From: Mycoavidus cysteinexigens_B
Lineage (GTDB): Bacteria; Pseudomonadota; Gammaproteobacteria; Burkholderiales; Burkholderiaceae
Length of the DNA stretch: 64,000 nucleotides
Direction of reading: 5' to 3'
Assembly: GCA_031963465.1 (NCBI GenBank)
Contig: JASSUG010000007.1
Location: forward strand, 116,828-180,827
Of this stretch, positions 38,252-47,934 are shown one piece after another. The notes beneath the pieces were generated by a model, which saw only the letters and a list, made by a program, of their open reading frames with translations, ran no database searches and was not told where the DNA came from. Made by a program: the position numbers and the translations under genes. Numbering within the stretch: position 1 is the first letter of the stretch; each line of letters opens with the position of its first letter.

Positions 38252-39094
38252 TTAAACGGGTACCAACGCTTCTTGCTCAGCGTCTCGCCACAGCCTAAAG
38301 GGATGATTAAACACGCGGCTAACTAGCCTGGGTGAAAGAATGTCCTGCACTAGGCCGCTATATGCAGATCCTTTGCCATCGAGCAAAAGTGCATGGGTGG
38401 CAAAACGACGGGCCAAATTTAAGTCATGGCAGGAGAATATGACGGTGCGTGGCGCGTCCCCTACCCAGCTCCGTAAGCGTTGTAGGCAATCGATTTGGTG
38501 AGGTAGATCTAAATGCGCTAGCGGCTCATCCAATAAAAGCAGTGGCGCCTCCTGGCATAGCACGGCAGCTAATGCAACCCGCTGCCGTTCGCCGCCCGAG
38601 AGTGACAGCACATCACGCGTAGCCAGCGGCGCTAAACCGAAGAGATCGAGTGCCGCCCACGTGGCCGAGTGATCTTGAGCCGTCTCCCACCCCCAGCCCA
38701 CCAGGTGAGGATAACGACCCAGTAAGACGATTTCCAAGACACTGGCGCTAAATATATCTTGCTGGGTTTGCGGCAACCATGCCCGCCGCCGGGCCAGCGC
38801 CGCGGCGGGCCATAAAGAGAGTGCACGACCGTCGAGTTCAATCGTACCCTGCCAGGTTTGATGCACACCCGCTAAACTTTCGATTAAAGTCGTTTTGCCC
38901 GCGCCATTAGGTCCAGCAATGCACCATATTTGACCGGGCAAAAAACCTTGCCCTAAGCCGGCAACCAGCGTGCAAGAACCTCGTGCCAGCGTAAGATCAC
39001 GCACAGTCAAAACACTCTTCACTAGAGAGCTAGCTTGTGCAGCGGGCGCAGTCGCCGCACTCACCGCCGCACCGTCTTGCCGTTGATGATTCAT
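38252..39094 (-). CDS. btuD: ABC transporter ATP-binding protein, cobalamin/siderophore type
   Basis: The protein is about 280 aa and has Walker A GPNGAGKT, the Q-loop region AWLPQTQQD, signature LSGGERQRVALA, Walker B LLLLDEP and the switch His in IFSCHDLNLA. Its start ATG overlaps the permease stop in ATGA, which favours 39094 over an ATG 24 bases upstream. With the FecCD-type permease and the TonB receptor it forms an uptake cluster. The gene symbol follows from the BtuB-like receptor; an iron-siderophore role cannot be excluded. Confidence 0.85.
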   Translation of the reverse strand: MNHQRQDGAAVSAATAPAAQASSLVKSVLTVRDLTLARGSCTLVAGLGQGFLPGQIWCIAGPNGAGKTTLIESLAGVHQTWQGTIELDGRALSLWPAAALARRRAWLPQTQQDIFSASVLEIVLLGRYPHLVGWGWETAQDHSATWAALDLFGLAPLATRDVLSLSGGERQRVALAAVLCQEAPLLLLDEPLAHLDLPHQIDCLQRLRSWVGDAPRTVIFSCHDLNLARRFATHALLLDGKGSAYSGLVQDILSPRLVSRVFNHPFRLWRDAEQEALVPV

Positions 39095-40107
39095 CGCCGC
39101 TCGCTGGCTAGTAACCATAAAAAGACTGGTACCCCAATCAGTGCCGTGATCGCACCCAACGGCAATTGAACCGGAGCCACCACGGTACGAGCAACGAGAT
39201 CCGCCATCATGGTCAATGCCCCACCCGCTAGGGCCGCAGCCGGCAGCAACATGCGCTGATCATTGCCCAATAAGAGCCGCACTCCATGCGGCACCACCAG
39301 GCCAATAAAGCCAACGCTCCCCGCCGTACTGACTGCCGCCGCGGTAGCCAGCGACGCCAGCCAATAAATCCGCCGCCGCAAGGGCACAACGGCAACCCCT
39401 AGCGCATACGCGGTAGCTTCGCCACGCAGCAAAACATTCAGTTGGGTGGCGCTACTTAAACTCACGACTAGCACCCCTGCCAGCACGATGAATGCAAACC
39501 CGCCATGACCGGCACCACTCAAATCCCCGACCAGCCAGAACACCATGCCACGCAAGGCACGCTCCGGTGCCAGCGTGATTAATAGGATAATCAATGCGCC
39601 CCACCCCGTGGCCAGCACAACACCCGTTAACAGTAAGCGCGATGAGGCAAGCTGCGATGCTCCCTGCAACCACGTACGCCGCGTAGCAAATAGTAGAACC
39701 ATGATCGCGGCAAGCGCTCCAACAAACGCACAAAGATTGATATAAAGAGTCGGCAACGACAGCATCATCGCGCCCAAAGCAAAACTCGCCGCGCCACCCG
39801 ATACGCCTAACACGTAAGGATCAGCCAGGGGATTGCGCAACAGGATTTGCAACAACGCGCCCGCCAGCGCCAATAATGCACCACAAGCGAAACCTGCTGC
39901 GGCACGAGGTAGACGCAAAGTACGCACAATTTGGGCCGCGACACTCTCTTCATCGCCGCAGCAAACGCGCAACAATTGCGCAATAGACAAAGTGACACTG
40001 CCGCTTGCCAGCGAAACCAAAAATGCAGTAACAGCAAGCAATAAGAGTACAGACCAGATGATGACTGCACGTCGTAAGGTCATAGTTTTAATCATTTTTT
40101 TATGCAT
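39091..40107 (-). CDS. btuC: FecCD/BtuC-family ABC permease
   Basis: The 338-aa protein has about ten hydrophobic segments and the family segments LRLPRAAAGFACGALLALAG, NPLADPYVLGVSGGA and GLVVPHGVRLLLG. The motif between the last helices contacts the ATPase. It is coupled to the ATPase by a 4-bp overlap and lies 27 bp after the receptor gene. No periplasmic binding protein (btuF type) is visible in the window. Confidence 0.88.
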   Translation of the reverse strand: MHKKMIKTMTLRRAVIIWSVLLLLAVTAFLVSLASGSVTLSIAQLLRVCCGDEESVAAQIVRTLRLPRAAAGFACGALLALAGALLQILLRNPLADPYVLGVSGGAASFALGAMMLSLPTLYINLCAFVGALAAIMVLLFATRRTWLQGASQLASSRLLLTGVVLATGWGALIILLITLAPERALRGMVFWLVGDLSGAGHGGFAFIVLAGVLVVSLSSATQLNVLLRGEATAYALGVAVVPLRRRIYWLASLATAAAVSTAGSVGFIGLVVPHGVRLLLGNDQRMLLPAAALAGGALTMMADLVARTVVAPVQLPLGAITALIGVPVFLWLLASERR

Positions 40108-40134
40108 ATTTTTACAATTTATGCAACAGTGCGC

Positions 40135-42225
40135 TTAACGTTGCTGCCAACCCAACGTAAAATATATCCCACGCGGTACCGCTCGATACGCGTAAGCCAG
40201 TTCATGGTGTTTATTGAATGCATTCTCAATCCGAGTTGCCGCGTACCATGAGCGAGACACATCATAACGCGCGTTTAAGTTCACCACCCCATAGCCGCCT
40301 AGCACCGCGCCGGTGTCATAACGCCGGCTGCTGGTCAACCACATGCCGCCCACGCGCCAGTCACCGAGTTGACGAGTCACGAGAAGGCTCCCAAAATGCC
40401 GCGCCCGGCGTGGTAGATCCTGTTTATGCACTTCATCAATGGCGCGTTGCGTGGTCAGCGAGGCGCGTAGACGCGTGCCTCGCACACGTCCGGACCACGA
40501 TGCTTCAAGTCCTTGCACCCGCGCGCGGCCAATATTTTGAGCTTGATACAGATTGGCCAAGTTGGGCAACGGCATCGTAGCGGGTTGGATTGGCGCCGCT
40601 TCAATCAAGTCATCATAGCGTGTCTGAAATACGTTCACGCGTGCCATGCCCCATTGATCCGAACTGTGTTCAATGCCCGCCTCCACCGAATGACTGTATT
40701 CAGGCTGAAGTCTGAGATTGCCATAGTGCGGGTAATATAAATCATTAAAAGAGGGGACCCGAAAAGCGCTGGAATAACTGCTGGTGAATTTCCAATGGGG
40801 ATTAAAGTAATAGCCGTAAGCGGCATAATAACTATCTGCGCCGCCAAAATGTGTATAGTGATCACGCCGCACATTCAATTGGAGTTGATGCGCGCCAAAG
40901 CCCGCCTGATAACCCGCAAAAGTGGCGTGTACCTGCCGGCTAGCAGCTGCATAAATACTGGCATCCAGGTTTTGCTGCAGGTATTCATAACCAAACTGTA
41001 GTCGCTGCCTTGGCCGCAGACTCAGTTCATTGTGCCAGGTAAGCTGGCGATTGATGGTGCTAAAGCGGCTATCGAAGATGCCATTTAGCCAATTCAGGTT
41101 GTGCTCGTGACCGTTGGCCATCATCAGCGAAGTGCGCCAAGATTCGCTCAACTGGCCGGCGACATGGACCGATAAAGCCCGCACCCGATTATTGGCCAAA
41201 TTGAGGTCTGTGGGATAGCCATAGGCCTGGTCAGACCCCACCGTCCCGTGTGATTGATAAAATCGTACCCCGGCCAGCCAAGCTGGGTTAAAGCGATGCT
41301 TAAGCGCCGCCGTGATACTTTCAGCAAAAAAATCATAGGCATTCGGATGAGCCGGCTGCAGTCGTTTGGTGTTGGGCGATGCCAAACCTTCTGTTTTCAA
41401 GCGCGAGCCATGCAGACTAAAGGTCGTAGCACCTGCCGTATCCAGTGCGCCACTGATGCCTGCTTGCTGACGTTGGGTATGATGACTCCCCATTTCCGCC
41501 AAAAAATTTAATTTGGGTGGCTGCTGACCGCCTGCTTTGGTGGAAATGTGTACCACGCCACCAATTGCATTCGAGCCATAAAGCGCTGAGACATTGCCAC
41601 TCACCACTTCGACCCGCTCAAACTGAGCCAACATCAACTGCGCTAGCTGCGTGCTACCCAGGCTAACTGAATCAACCCGCACCCCATCGATCAGGAGCAG
41701 GGTTTGGGTGGCAGCGGCGCCACGCAAAAACAGGCTACTGGTCGCACCAGGCCCACCATTTCTCACCACCTGAGCCCCCGCGACCGCAGGCAATAATGCG
41801 GGCAAATCAAGCGCGCCACTATCGACTAGATCCTGCTGACTGAATGACGTCGTCGGCGCCAGCGTATGAGTCAACGGTGACGCAACACGCGCGGCCGTCA
41901 CGACCACTTGTTGGGCCAACCAAGGGCGCTTGACTGGCTGTGGTTGGCCGGCAGCCACGGTAACCGGGCCGATTTTCTCGACATTCGCTTGAGTTGGATT
42001 GGCGCACACCAATTGTGGCCACGCCATGAAGATGACACAAATCAGCGATACTGCTATCACTGCTAGCATAGAATGAGCACGCGCTATCTTATAGCTAACG
42101 CTGTTTCTCTTCGTGCAAATTGCCTCAATACGATTTGATGCGGTTAAAATATTCGGACTTCCAAGGATGCGGCTCATGCTTAACGAATTAGACTCTTTAC
42201 GACAAAATATTGGTCGGCTGATCAT
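40135..42225 (-). CDS. btuB: TonB-dependent outer-membrane receptor, BtuB-like
   Basis: A hydrophobic signal segment (LAVIAVSLICVIFMAWPQLVCA) precedes a TonB-box-like and plug region (QQVVVTAARVASPLTHT, LFLRGAAATQTLLLIDGVRV, FERVEVVSGNVSALYGSNAIGGVVHI). A roughly 550-aa beta barrel ends in the C-terminal aromatic pattern YFTLGWQQR. The plug resembles BtuB, the vitamin B12 receptor. The start is uncertain: the frame opens at 42225, but the ZapB-like gene starts divergently at 42176, so a start near 42177 or 42069 is more likely. I found no cobalamin riboswitch. Confidence 0.85.
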   Translation of the reverse strand: MISRPIFCRKESNSLSMSRILGSPNILTASNRIEAICTKRNSVSYKIARAHSMLAVIAVSLICVIFMAWPQLVCANPTQANVEKIGPVTVAAGQPQPVKRPWLAQQVVVTAARVASPLTHTLAPTTSFSQQDLVDSGALDLPALLPAVAGAQVVRNGGPGATSSLFLRGAAATQTLLLIDGVRVDSVSLGSTQLAQLMLAQFERVEVVSGNVSALYGSNAIGGVVHISTKAGGQQPPKLNFLAEMGSHHTQRQQAGISGALDTAGATTFSLHGSRLKTEGLASPNTKRLQPAHPNAYDFFAESITAALKHRFNPAWLAGVRFYQSHGTVGSDQAYGYPTDLNLANNRVRALSVHVAGQLSESWRTSLMMANGHEHNLNWLNGIFDSRFSTINRQLTWHNELSLRPRQRLQFGYEYLQQNLDASIYAAASRQVHATFAGYQAGFGAHQLQLNVRRDHYTHFGGADSYYAAYGYYFNPHWKFTSSYSSAFRVPSFNDLYYPHYGNLRLQPEYSHSVEAGIEHSSDQWGMARVNVFQTRYDDLIEAAPIQPATMPLPNLANLYQAQNIGRARVQGLEASWSGRVRGTRLRASLTTQRAIDEVHKQDLPRRARHFGSLLVTRQLGDWRVGGMWLTSSRRYDTGAVLGGYGVVNLNARYDVSRSWYAATRIENAFNKHHELAYAYRAVPRGIYFTLGWQQR

Positions 42226-42427
42226 GTTGATCGACCGCTACCGCCAACAATGGCAAGATTTAACACAACAATTGGAACAAAGCCAAGCGGCACTCGCCGC
42301 CATGCGCTTAACACTTGAACAAACCTGCAGTGAACGCGATGCGCTCACCAGCAAAATCGAGGAGGCTCAGCTGCAACTCAATGCTATCCTTACAAAGTTA
42401 CCGCCTGCCCTAAGCTCTGAGATTTAA
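42176..42427 (+). CDS. ZapB-like small coiled-coil protein
   Basis: The 83-aa product (from MLNELDSLRQNIGRLIMLIDRYR) is almost wholly coiled coil. Such proteins (TIGR02449 or ZapB-like) regularly precede zapA in betaproteobacteria and are thought to take part in FtsZ-ring assembly. AAGGA lies about 9 bases before ATG 42176, which is why I prefer it over longer forms. The gene is 32 bp upstream of zapA, so the two are probably one operon. Confidence 0.75.
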   Translation: MLNELDSLRQNIGRLIMLIDRYRQQWQDLTQQLEQSQAALAAMRLTLEQTCSERDALTSKIEEAQLQLNAILTKLPPALSSEI

Positions 42428-42459
42428 TCTCAGCTTTCTAGATAAACACCAGTGTGCTC

Positions 42460-42801
42460 ATGACAAACAAGCAAATCGAAGTCCAAATATTAGGTCAGCC
42501 ATACCGACTCGCCTGTTCAGCAGAGAACGAAGCAGCCTTATTGGAGGCCGCTACACGCGTTGATGCAGAAATGACCAAAGTGCGCACTCATAGTGCTGCG
42601 CGCGGCACTGACCGAATTGCCGTGATGGCAGCGATCTCACTCGCGTCCGAGCTTTTACTACTACAACGTAGCGTACGCCAAAGTGAGGCATTCCCTACAG
42701 AGGAAATTCGACGTACAATGCAACGTATGAATCAACGGATTGCGACCACGATTGAGCAGCATGAGCAAAGCACGCCACTGCTCAACACTAACCCAACGTG
42801 A
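42460..42801 (+). CDS. zapA: Cell division protein ZapA
   Basis: The protein is 113 aa. The N-terminal ZapA domain is recognisable by VQILGQPYRLACSAENEAALLEAA, followed by DRIAVMAAISLASELL and a C-terminal coiled coil. ZapA cross-links FtsZ filaments at mid-cell. I chose ATG 42460 over the GTG two codons upstream. It is followed by 6S RNA, a conserved neighbourhood in beta- and gammaproteobacteria. Confidence 0.9.
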   Translation: MTNKQIEVQILGQPYRLACSAENEAALLEAATRVDAEMTKVRTHSAARGTDRIAVMAAISLASELLLLQRSVRQSEAFPTEEIRRTMQRMNQRIATTIEQHEQSTPLLNTNPT

Positions 42802-42887
42802 TCGGAACCCCGCAGTAGAGGTAGGCATCTTATACGAGAGAGCCGCTTTTTAATGTACTTAAAGGTTAAATGACATAATTTAAAGTT

Positions 42888-43062
42888 TTCCCTGCCTGGT
42901 TCGCGAAGACCCTATACTCTTTGAACCAATGCGATATGCAACGGTTGCGGAAATTTGTGATATGGGCGTGCGCATCACTCGTTTGATGCGCTCAAAGTGT
43001 CACTAACTGCGACCATCTTGAACCCAGGTTCAGGATGCCGGTCTAGCGGCTAAGGCGGGGAT
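42888..43062 (+). ncRNA. ssrS: 6S RNA
   Basis: The ends pair as the 6S closing stem: CCCTGCCT at 42890-42897 with AGGCGGGG at 43053-43060 (one G-U). The 3' arm contains CCATCTTGAACCCAGGTTCAGG, matching the conserved 6S arm (E. coli CACCTTGAACCAAGGGTTCAAGG). The position right after zapA is the conserved one. 6S RNA mimics an open promoter and sequesters sigma-70 RNA polymerase in stationary phase. A CATAAT box at 42874-42879 could be its -10. Exact ends are estimated. Confidence 0.85.
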
Positions 43063-43070
43063 CTTATAGC

Positions 43071-43100
43071 ACGGCACCGAATCTTCGGTGCCGTTTTTTT
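43071..43100 (+). terminator. Intrinsic terminator after 6S RNA
   Basis: An 8-bp GC-rich stem (CGGCACCG/CGGTGCCG) extended by A-T pairs is followed by seven T residues. It ends the zapA-6S transcript and lies 20 bp from the end of the converging lgt gene. Confidence 0.9.
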
Positions 43101-43119
43101 ATCCTCTCAGTTTCACTGC

Positions 43120-44013
43120 CTAGCAGCCGGCGGGGGGGCGTTGCCCGCCCCGATACACATAAGCCAAGACACCAACGCCCACGACGATCATCGGTACGGA
43201 TAGCCACTGCCCTAATGACCAACCAAACGTTAATAAACCTAGAAAGTCATCTGGCTCACGCACAAACTCAACCAGAAAGCGCGCGCAACCATAGCCGAGC
43301 AAGAATACTGCCGAGATCGCCCCAACCGGCCTGATTTTGCGTGCAAACAGCCAAACTATCACAAACAGCGCGAGCCCTTCAAGCGCCACCTCATACAACT
43401 GGGAGGGGTGACGCGGTAATGCCTGGTAGTGGTCAAAGATGACCTGTAACCCGCCGGCCACGGCTTGCTGCGGATGACTCAACAACCAGCTACGATCTGC
43501 CTGCGCTGCCTGTGGAAAGAGCATGGCCCAAGGCGCATCAGGAGCGCTGACCCGGCCCCACAATTCACCATTCATAAAATTGCCGAAACGCCCCGCCGCC
43601 AGCCCAGCAGGTACCAGCGGCGCCATAAAATCAGCGACCTCCAACCAGCGGCGCTGAGATTGACGCGCAAAAAGAAACAGGGCGAAGCTCACGCCAATAA
43701 AACCGCCATGAAATGACATCCCGCCTTCCCACACTTTAAAAATATCTAGTGGGTGGGCTAGATAAAAGCTAGCCTTATAAAACAAAACGTAGCCAAGTCG
43801 GCCCCCCACAATCGTGCCTAGCACGGCGTAAAACATCAGGTCATCTAGCGCCTTCGCAGTCCAGCCCTGGGCGGCAACCTGCGGCAAGCGTAAACGCCAG
43901 CGGCCAAGCCCAATCGCGGCCAGAAAAGCCAGCAAATACATCAAGCCATACCAACGTACAGCAAGTGGCCCCAACTGCAGCGCAATCGGGTCGAATTGTG
44001 GATGGATCAGCAT
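43120..44013 (-). CDS. lgt: Prolipoprotein diacylglyceryl transferase
   Basis: This 297-aa inner-membrane enzyme transfers diacylglycerol from phosphatidylglycerol to the lipobox Cys of prolipoproteins. About seven membrane segments are visible. The Lgt signature appears as GRFGNFMNGELWGR near residues 141-154. HPSQLYEVALEGL follows, with the essential His nearby. Length and start (MLIHPQFDPIALQLGPLAVRWYG) are canonical. It is divergent from ilvD. Confidence 0.95.
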   Translation of the reverse strand: MLIHPQFDPIALQLGPLAVRWYGLMYLLAFLAAIGLGRWRLRLPQVAAQGWTAKALDDLMFYAVLGTIVGGRLGYVLFYKASFYLAHPLDIFKVWEGGMSFHGGFIGVSFALFLFARQSQRRWLEVADFMAPLVPAGLAAGRFGNFMNGELWGRVSAPDAPWAMLFPQAAQADRSWLLSHPQQAVAGGLQVIFDHYQALPRHPSQLYEVALEGLALFVIVWLFARKIRPVGAISAVFLLGYGCARFLVEFVREPDDFLGLLTFGWSLGQWLSVPMIVVGVGVLAYVYRGGQRPPAGC

Positions 44014-44190
44014 AACTTGACCTCTAAACCATTAAAAAAGTGCATTATAGTATTTGACATCAATAAAAAGAGTCTTCATTCTTATGCTGACCCTATTTAT
44101 GACAGAGTAATCGCAAGTTCATCACGGCGCGCCTACCGTTCAGCGCCGTGGGCCTTGTTTTTATCTATTCTTTTTCTGCAAGGAAAATCC

Positions 44191-45864
44191 ATGCCTCACA
44201 ATCCACGCTCACGGCATATCACGCAAGGTATCGAGCGCGCGCCAAACCGGTCGATGTATTACGCGCTTGGCTATCAAAAAGAAGATTTCGATAAACCGAT
44301 GATTGGTGTAGCCAACGGCCATTCTACAATCACGCCTTGTAATGCCGGCTTGCAACCTCTAGCAGATGCGGCCGTTAAGGCGATTCAAGCGGCCAGCGCC
44401 AATGCGCAAATTTTTGGCACACCGACCATTTCTGATGGCATGTCGATGGGCACCGAAGGCATGAAATATTCGTTGGTCTCGCGCGAAGTGATTGCCGACT
44501 GTATTGAGACGGCGGTGCAAGGCCAATGGATGGATGGCGTCGTGGTGATTGGCGGCTGCGATAAAAATATGCCAGGCGGGATGATTGCCCTGGCGCGGAT
44601 CAATGTTCCCGGGATTTATGTCTATGGCGGCACGATCAAGCCTGGCCATTGGCATGGTCAAGATTTAACCATCATTTCGTCGTTTGAAGCGGTGGGCGAA
44701 TTTATGGCTGGCCGTATCAACCAAGAAGATTTTGAGGGGATTGAGCGCCATGCTTGTCCCAGCACCGGCTCATGTGGCGGGATGTATACCGCAAATACCA
44801 TGAGTTCATCCTTTGAGGCCTTAGGCATGTCATTGCTGTACTCCTCAACCATGGCTAACCCAGATCGAGAAAAAGCAGAGTCCGCCGCGGCCTCAGCACG
44901 CGTCTTGGTTGAAGCGGTCAAACGCGATTTAAAGCCGCGCGACATTATCACCAAAAAATCGATCGAAAATGCCGTCTCTGTGGTCATGGCAACGGGTGGC
45001 TCAAGCAACGCTGTCCTACATTACTTGGCGATTGCCGATGCCGCCGAAATTGACTGGAACATAGATGATTTTGAGCGTATCCGTCAGCGCGTTCCGGTGA
45101 TTTGTAATCTCAAACCGTCTGGTCAGTATGTGGCAACCGATTTGCATCAAGCCGGCGGCATTCCGCAAGTCATGAAGATTTTATTAAACGCGGGCTTATT
45201 GCATGGCGATTGCATCACCATTACCGGTGCTACACTTGCTGAAGAATTGGCCGCTGTACCGGATACGCCTCGCGCCGACCAAAAGGTGATCTTCCCGCTT
45301 GAAAAAGCCTTGTATCAGAAAGGCCATCTGGCGATCTTAAAAGGCAATTTAGCGCCAGATGGCGCTGTCGCGAAAATCAGCGGCCTCAAAAATCCTGTGA
45401 TCACGGGCCCGGCTCGTGTGTTTGATGACGAACAAAGCGCGTTGGCGGCAATCCTGGCCGACCGTATTCAAGCCGGCGATATCCTAGTGTTACGCTATCT
45501 TGGCCCGCAAGGGGGTCCTGGTATGCCGGAAATGCTCAGCCCCACTTCTGCCCTCATTGGCAAAGGCTTAGGTGAGTCCGTCGGCTTAATCACCGATGGC
45601 CGCTTTTCTGGCGGGACCTGGGGCCTGGTGGTTGGCCACGTGGCGCCTGAAGCATTTGTTGGCGGTGTGATCGGCCTGGTCCAAGAAGGCGACTCAATTA
45701 CCATCGATGCCCATCAGTTACTGCTGCAACTCAATCTTGATGAGGCTGAACTGCAGCGCCGGCGGGCTGAGTGGCAACCACCCGCACCGCGCTATACGCG
45801 CGGCGTACTGGCAAAATATGCAGCCCTCGCCCTCCCCGCCAATCGAGGCGCTGCCACGGGCTAA
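44191..45864 (+). CDS. ilvD: Dihydroxy-acid dehydratase
   Basis: The 557-aa Fe-S enzyme makes 2-keto acids in valine, isoleucine, leucine and pantothenate synthesis. Cluster-ligand regions CDKNMPGG and CPSTGSCGGMYTANTM are present. GRFSGGTWGLVVGHVAPEA is the C-terminal signature. The start ATG 44191 (MPHNPRSRHITQG) is preceded by AAGGA; the frame extends 195 bases farther upstream without homology. The gene looks functional, so at least this step of branched-chain amino acid synthesis is retained. Confidence 0.96.
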   Translation: MPHNPRSRHITQGIERAPNRSMYYALGYQKEDFDKPMIGVANGHSTITPCNAGLQPLADAAVKAIQAASANAQIFGTPTISDGMSMGTEGMKYSLVSREVIADCIETAVQGQWMDGVVVIGGCDKNMPGGMIALARINVPGIYVYGGTIKPGHWHGQDLTIISSFEAVGEFMAGRINQEDFEGIERHACPSTGSCGGMYTANTMSSSFEALGMSLLYSSTMANPDREKAESAAASARVLVEAVKRDLKPRDIITKKSIENAVSVVMATGGSSNAVLHYLAIADAAEIDWNIDDFERIRQRVPVICNLKPSGQYVATDLHQAGGIPQVMKILLNAGLLHGDCITITGATLAEELAAVPDTPRADQKVIFPLEKALYQKGHLAILKGNLAPDGAVAKISGLKNPVITGPARVFDDEQSALAAILADRIQAGDILVLRYLGPQGGPGMPEMLSPTSALIGKGLGESVGLITDGRFSGGTWGLVVGHVAPEAFVGGVIGLVQEGDSITIDAHQLLLQLNLDEAELQRRRAEWQPPAPRYTRGVLAKYAALALPANRGAATG

Positions 45865-45881
45865 GTTTCAGCTGAGGCCCC

Positions 45882-46298
45882 TTACTCTCCTCGCTTGTAA
45901 TTGTTAGGCTGATAGCCGTGCTCACGGTAAAAACGATACCGATTACGCGCAGCGGCGAGCTCGTTAGCGCCGCTGCCGACGACTTCAAGCACGCGCGTAA
46001 AGTGCGCAAACTCAGGCGGCACAACCGTCCCAAGATTAAGCAGCAGCCGGCCATAGAATGCCGGCTTTACCTCGGTTGCCAACACAATCGGGGTGGCTAG
46101 GCAGTGGGCATCATCAGCCATACAATGCGGGATGAACTCAAGCGCGGCGAAGCTCCACAAGCGCGTGTCAAAAGTACGCAAAAGCGCTGGCTCAGCAAGC
46201 ACCAATAATTGCTGTCCTGCCGTATAGACTTTGCGCGCCAGCCGACACGCATAGTCCAGTTGGTCGCCCACGTGCGTATGGAAATCAATTTGTATCAT
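45882..46298 (-). CDS. holC: DNA polymerase III subunit chi
   Basis: The product, about 138 aa, begins MIQIDFHTHVGDQLDYACRLARKVY and has DTRLWSF followed by FIPHCMADD, typical of HolC. Chi links the clamp loader (through psi) to SSB. I chose ATG 46298; the frame extends 11 codons farther to within the pepA spacer. It lies 13 bp after pepA on the same strand, the common pepA-holC order. Confidence 0.88.
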   Translation of the reverse strand: MIQIDFHTHVGDQLDYACRLARKVYTAGQQLLVLAEPALLRTFDTRLWSFAALEFIPHCMADDAHCLATPIVLATEVKPAFYGRLLLNLGTVVPPEFAHFTRVLEVVGSGANELAAARNRYRFYREHGYQPNNYKRGE

Positions 46299-46311
46299 AG
46301 TGGCTGAACAA

Positions 46312-47838
46312 TTAGCGGCTTGCGCGCTCAATCAAAAACTGTGTCAAGAGTGGCACGGGCCGCCCAGTTGCGCCTTTAGCTGCGCCACTTTTCCAGGCCG
46401 TGCCAGCAATATCCAAGTGCGCCCAAGAGTACGCTTGCGTAAAGCGTGCTAAAAAGCAAGCAGCCGTGACACTACCGGCAGGACGCCCGCCAATGTTTGC
46501 CATATCGGCAAAATTTGATTTCAGTTGTTCTTGATATTCTTCATCAAGCGGCATGCGCCAGATCGGGTCGACAGAGGCGGCAGCGGCCGCCAACAATTCA
46601 TTGGCGAGCGCATCTTCTTTGGCAAATAAGCCACTATGATGATGGCCCAGCGCAATCACGCAAGCCCCGGTTAAGGTCGCAATGTCGATCACCAGCGCCG
46701 GTTTAAAGCGTGCAACATAAGTCAGCGCGTCACACAAAATCAGGCGCCCTTCAGCATCCGTATTCAAGACTTCAATGGTCTGTCCTGACATACTGGTCAC
46801 AATATCGCCGGGTTTATAGGCATTGCCTGCCGGCATGTTTTCGCAGCTCGGAATCACCACGATCAGATTTAACTTCAAAGCCATTTCGGCGACGGCACGC
46901 AAGGTACCCAGGGCGGCGGCTGCACCGCACATATCGTACTTCATTTCATCCATGCCTTCGCCTGGTTTCAGCGAAATCCCACCCGCATCGAAAGTAATAC
47001 CTTTGCCCACCAGCACGATCGGCTTGGTTTTTGCGGCAGCGCCTTGATAATGCAGCACGATCAATTTCGGCGGTTCAGTTGAACCTTTGGCCACCGATAG
47101 GAAAGCGCCCATTTTCAGGGTTTCCAACTGTTTTTGCCCGAGTACCTCGGCTTTTAATGCAAACTCATGGGCGAGCTCTTTGGCCGTCTGCGCCAAGTAA
47201 GTGGGGGTGCAGATATTACCCGGCAAGTTGGCTAAATCACGCGCAAAATCCATGCCACTGGCCAGCGCAACACCTTGTTTAGCTGAAGCCTTTGCGCTTT
47301 TTACGTCGGCCGCGTTCACTGTGATGATGATTTTCTGGGGCCTAGGCTGACTGGTTTTAGCTTGGCTTTTTAGCTGAGTAAATTGGTAGGCTATTTCACG
47401 CGTTAAGCAAATAGACAAACGTACCCCCCTAGCCACATCCACTTCGCTGTTACATTCTTGGACCAGCGTCCAAAGTAGGGTTTTTACTTGTGGCACAAAC
47501 AGGGGGCTGGTCAAAAGTACGCGCGCCGCGGCCCGCACTGCTTGCGCAAAAATTTTGGCGTTAAAGTTTTCACGCTGACCCAGGCCTACGACTAATACGC
47601 GGGCCGCGCTGACCCCGACTGTCTCGTGCAACATCCACGCCTTGCCGCACTGACCATTGATCTCTCCGGTTTTCACCAGCCGGCCAATTGAGCCCGCCAT
47701 GGCTTGATCGATTTGGTGCGCTACGCCGAGCAAAGGACTGCCCTCAAAGAGGCCAATTACAATACAACTAGACTGCGCGCGCAGCATTTCAGTTTGCGCA
47801 GCACTATTCCAGTTGCAGGCTTTTATGCTAAAGTCCAT
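46312..47838 (-). CDS. pepA: Leucyl aminopeptidase PepA
   Basis: The 508-aa M17 metallopeptidase removes N-terminal residues from peptides; in some bacteria it also binds DNA as a recombination accessory or regulator. The metal and substrate region VGKGITFDAGGISLKPG, the segment DMCGAAAALG and the signature NTDAEGRL are present. Length fits the family. It is divergent from lptF, with about 96 bp between them. Confidence 0.95.
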   Translation of the reverse strand: MDFSIKACNWNSAAQTEMLRAQSSCIVIGLFEGSPLLGVAHQIDQAMAGSIGRLVKTGEINGQCGKAWMLHETVGVSAARVLVVGLGQRENFNAKIFAQAVRAAARVLLTSPLFVPQVKTLLWTLVQECNSEVDVARGVRLSICLTREIAYQFTQLKSQAKTSQPRPQKIIITVNAADVKSAKASAKQGVALASGMDFARDLANLPGNICTPTYLAQTAKELAHEFALKAEVLGQKQLETLKMGAFLSVAKGSTEPPKLIVLHYQGAAAKTKPIVLVGKGITFDAGGISLKPGEGMDEMKYDMCGAAAALGTLRAVAEMALKLNLIVVIPSCENMPAGNAYKPGDIVTSMSGQTIEVLNTDAEGRLILCDALTYVARFKPALVIDIATLTGACVIALGHHHSGLFAKEDALANELLAAAAASVDPIWRMPLDEEYQEQLKSNFADMANIGGRPAGSVTAACFLARFTQAYSWAHLDIAGTAWKSGAAKGATGRPVPLLTQFLIERASR

Positions 47839-47934
47839 CGCGCTCCCCTTGGATAAATTTCGGTTTGGTTTGAATTAAACCGTAATTATCCGCTATTTTC
47901 CTTAGTCGCTGCCGGCAGAGCAACTGCAATAGAC

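Noticed and set aside
42070..42180. Cobalamin riboswitch upstream of btuB
   Set aside because: The spacer is too short and overlaps the ZapB-like gene; I found no B12-box-like sequence.
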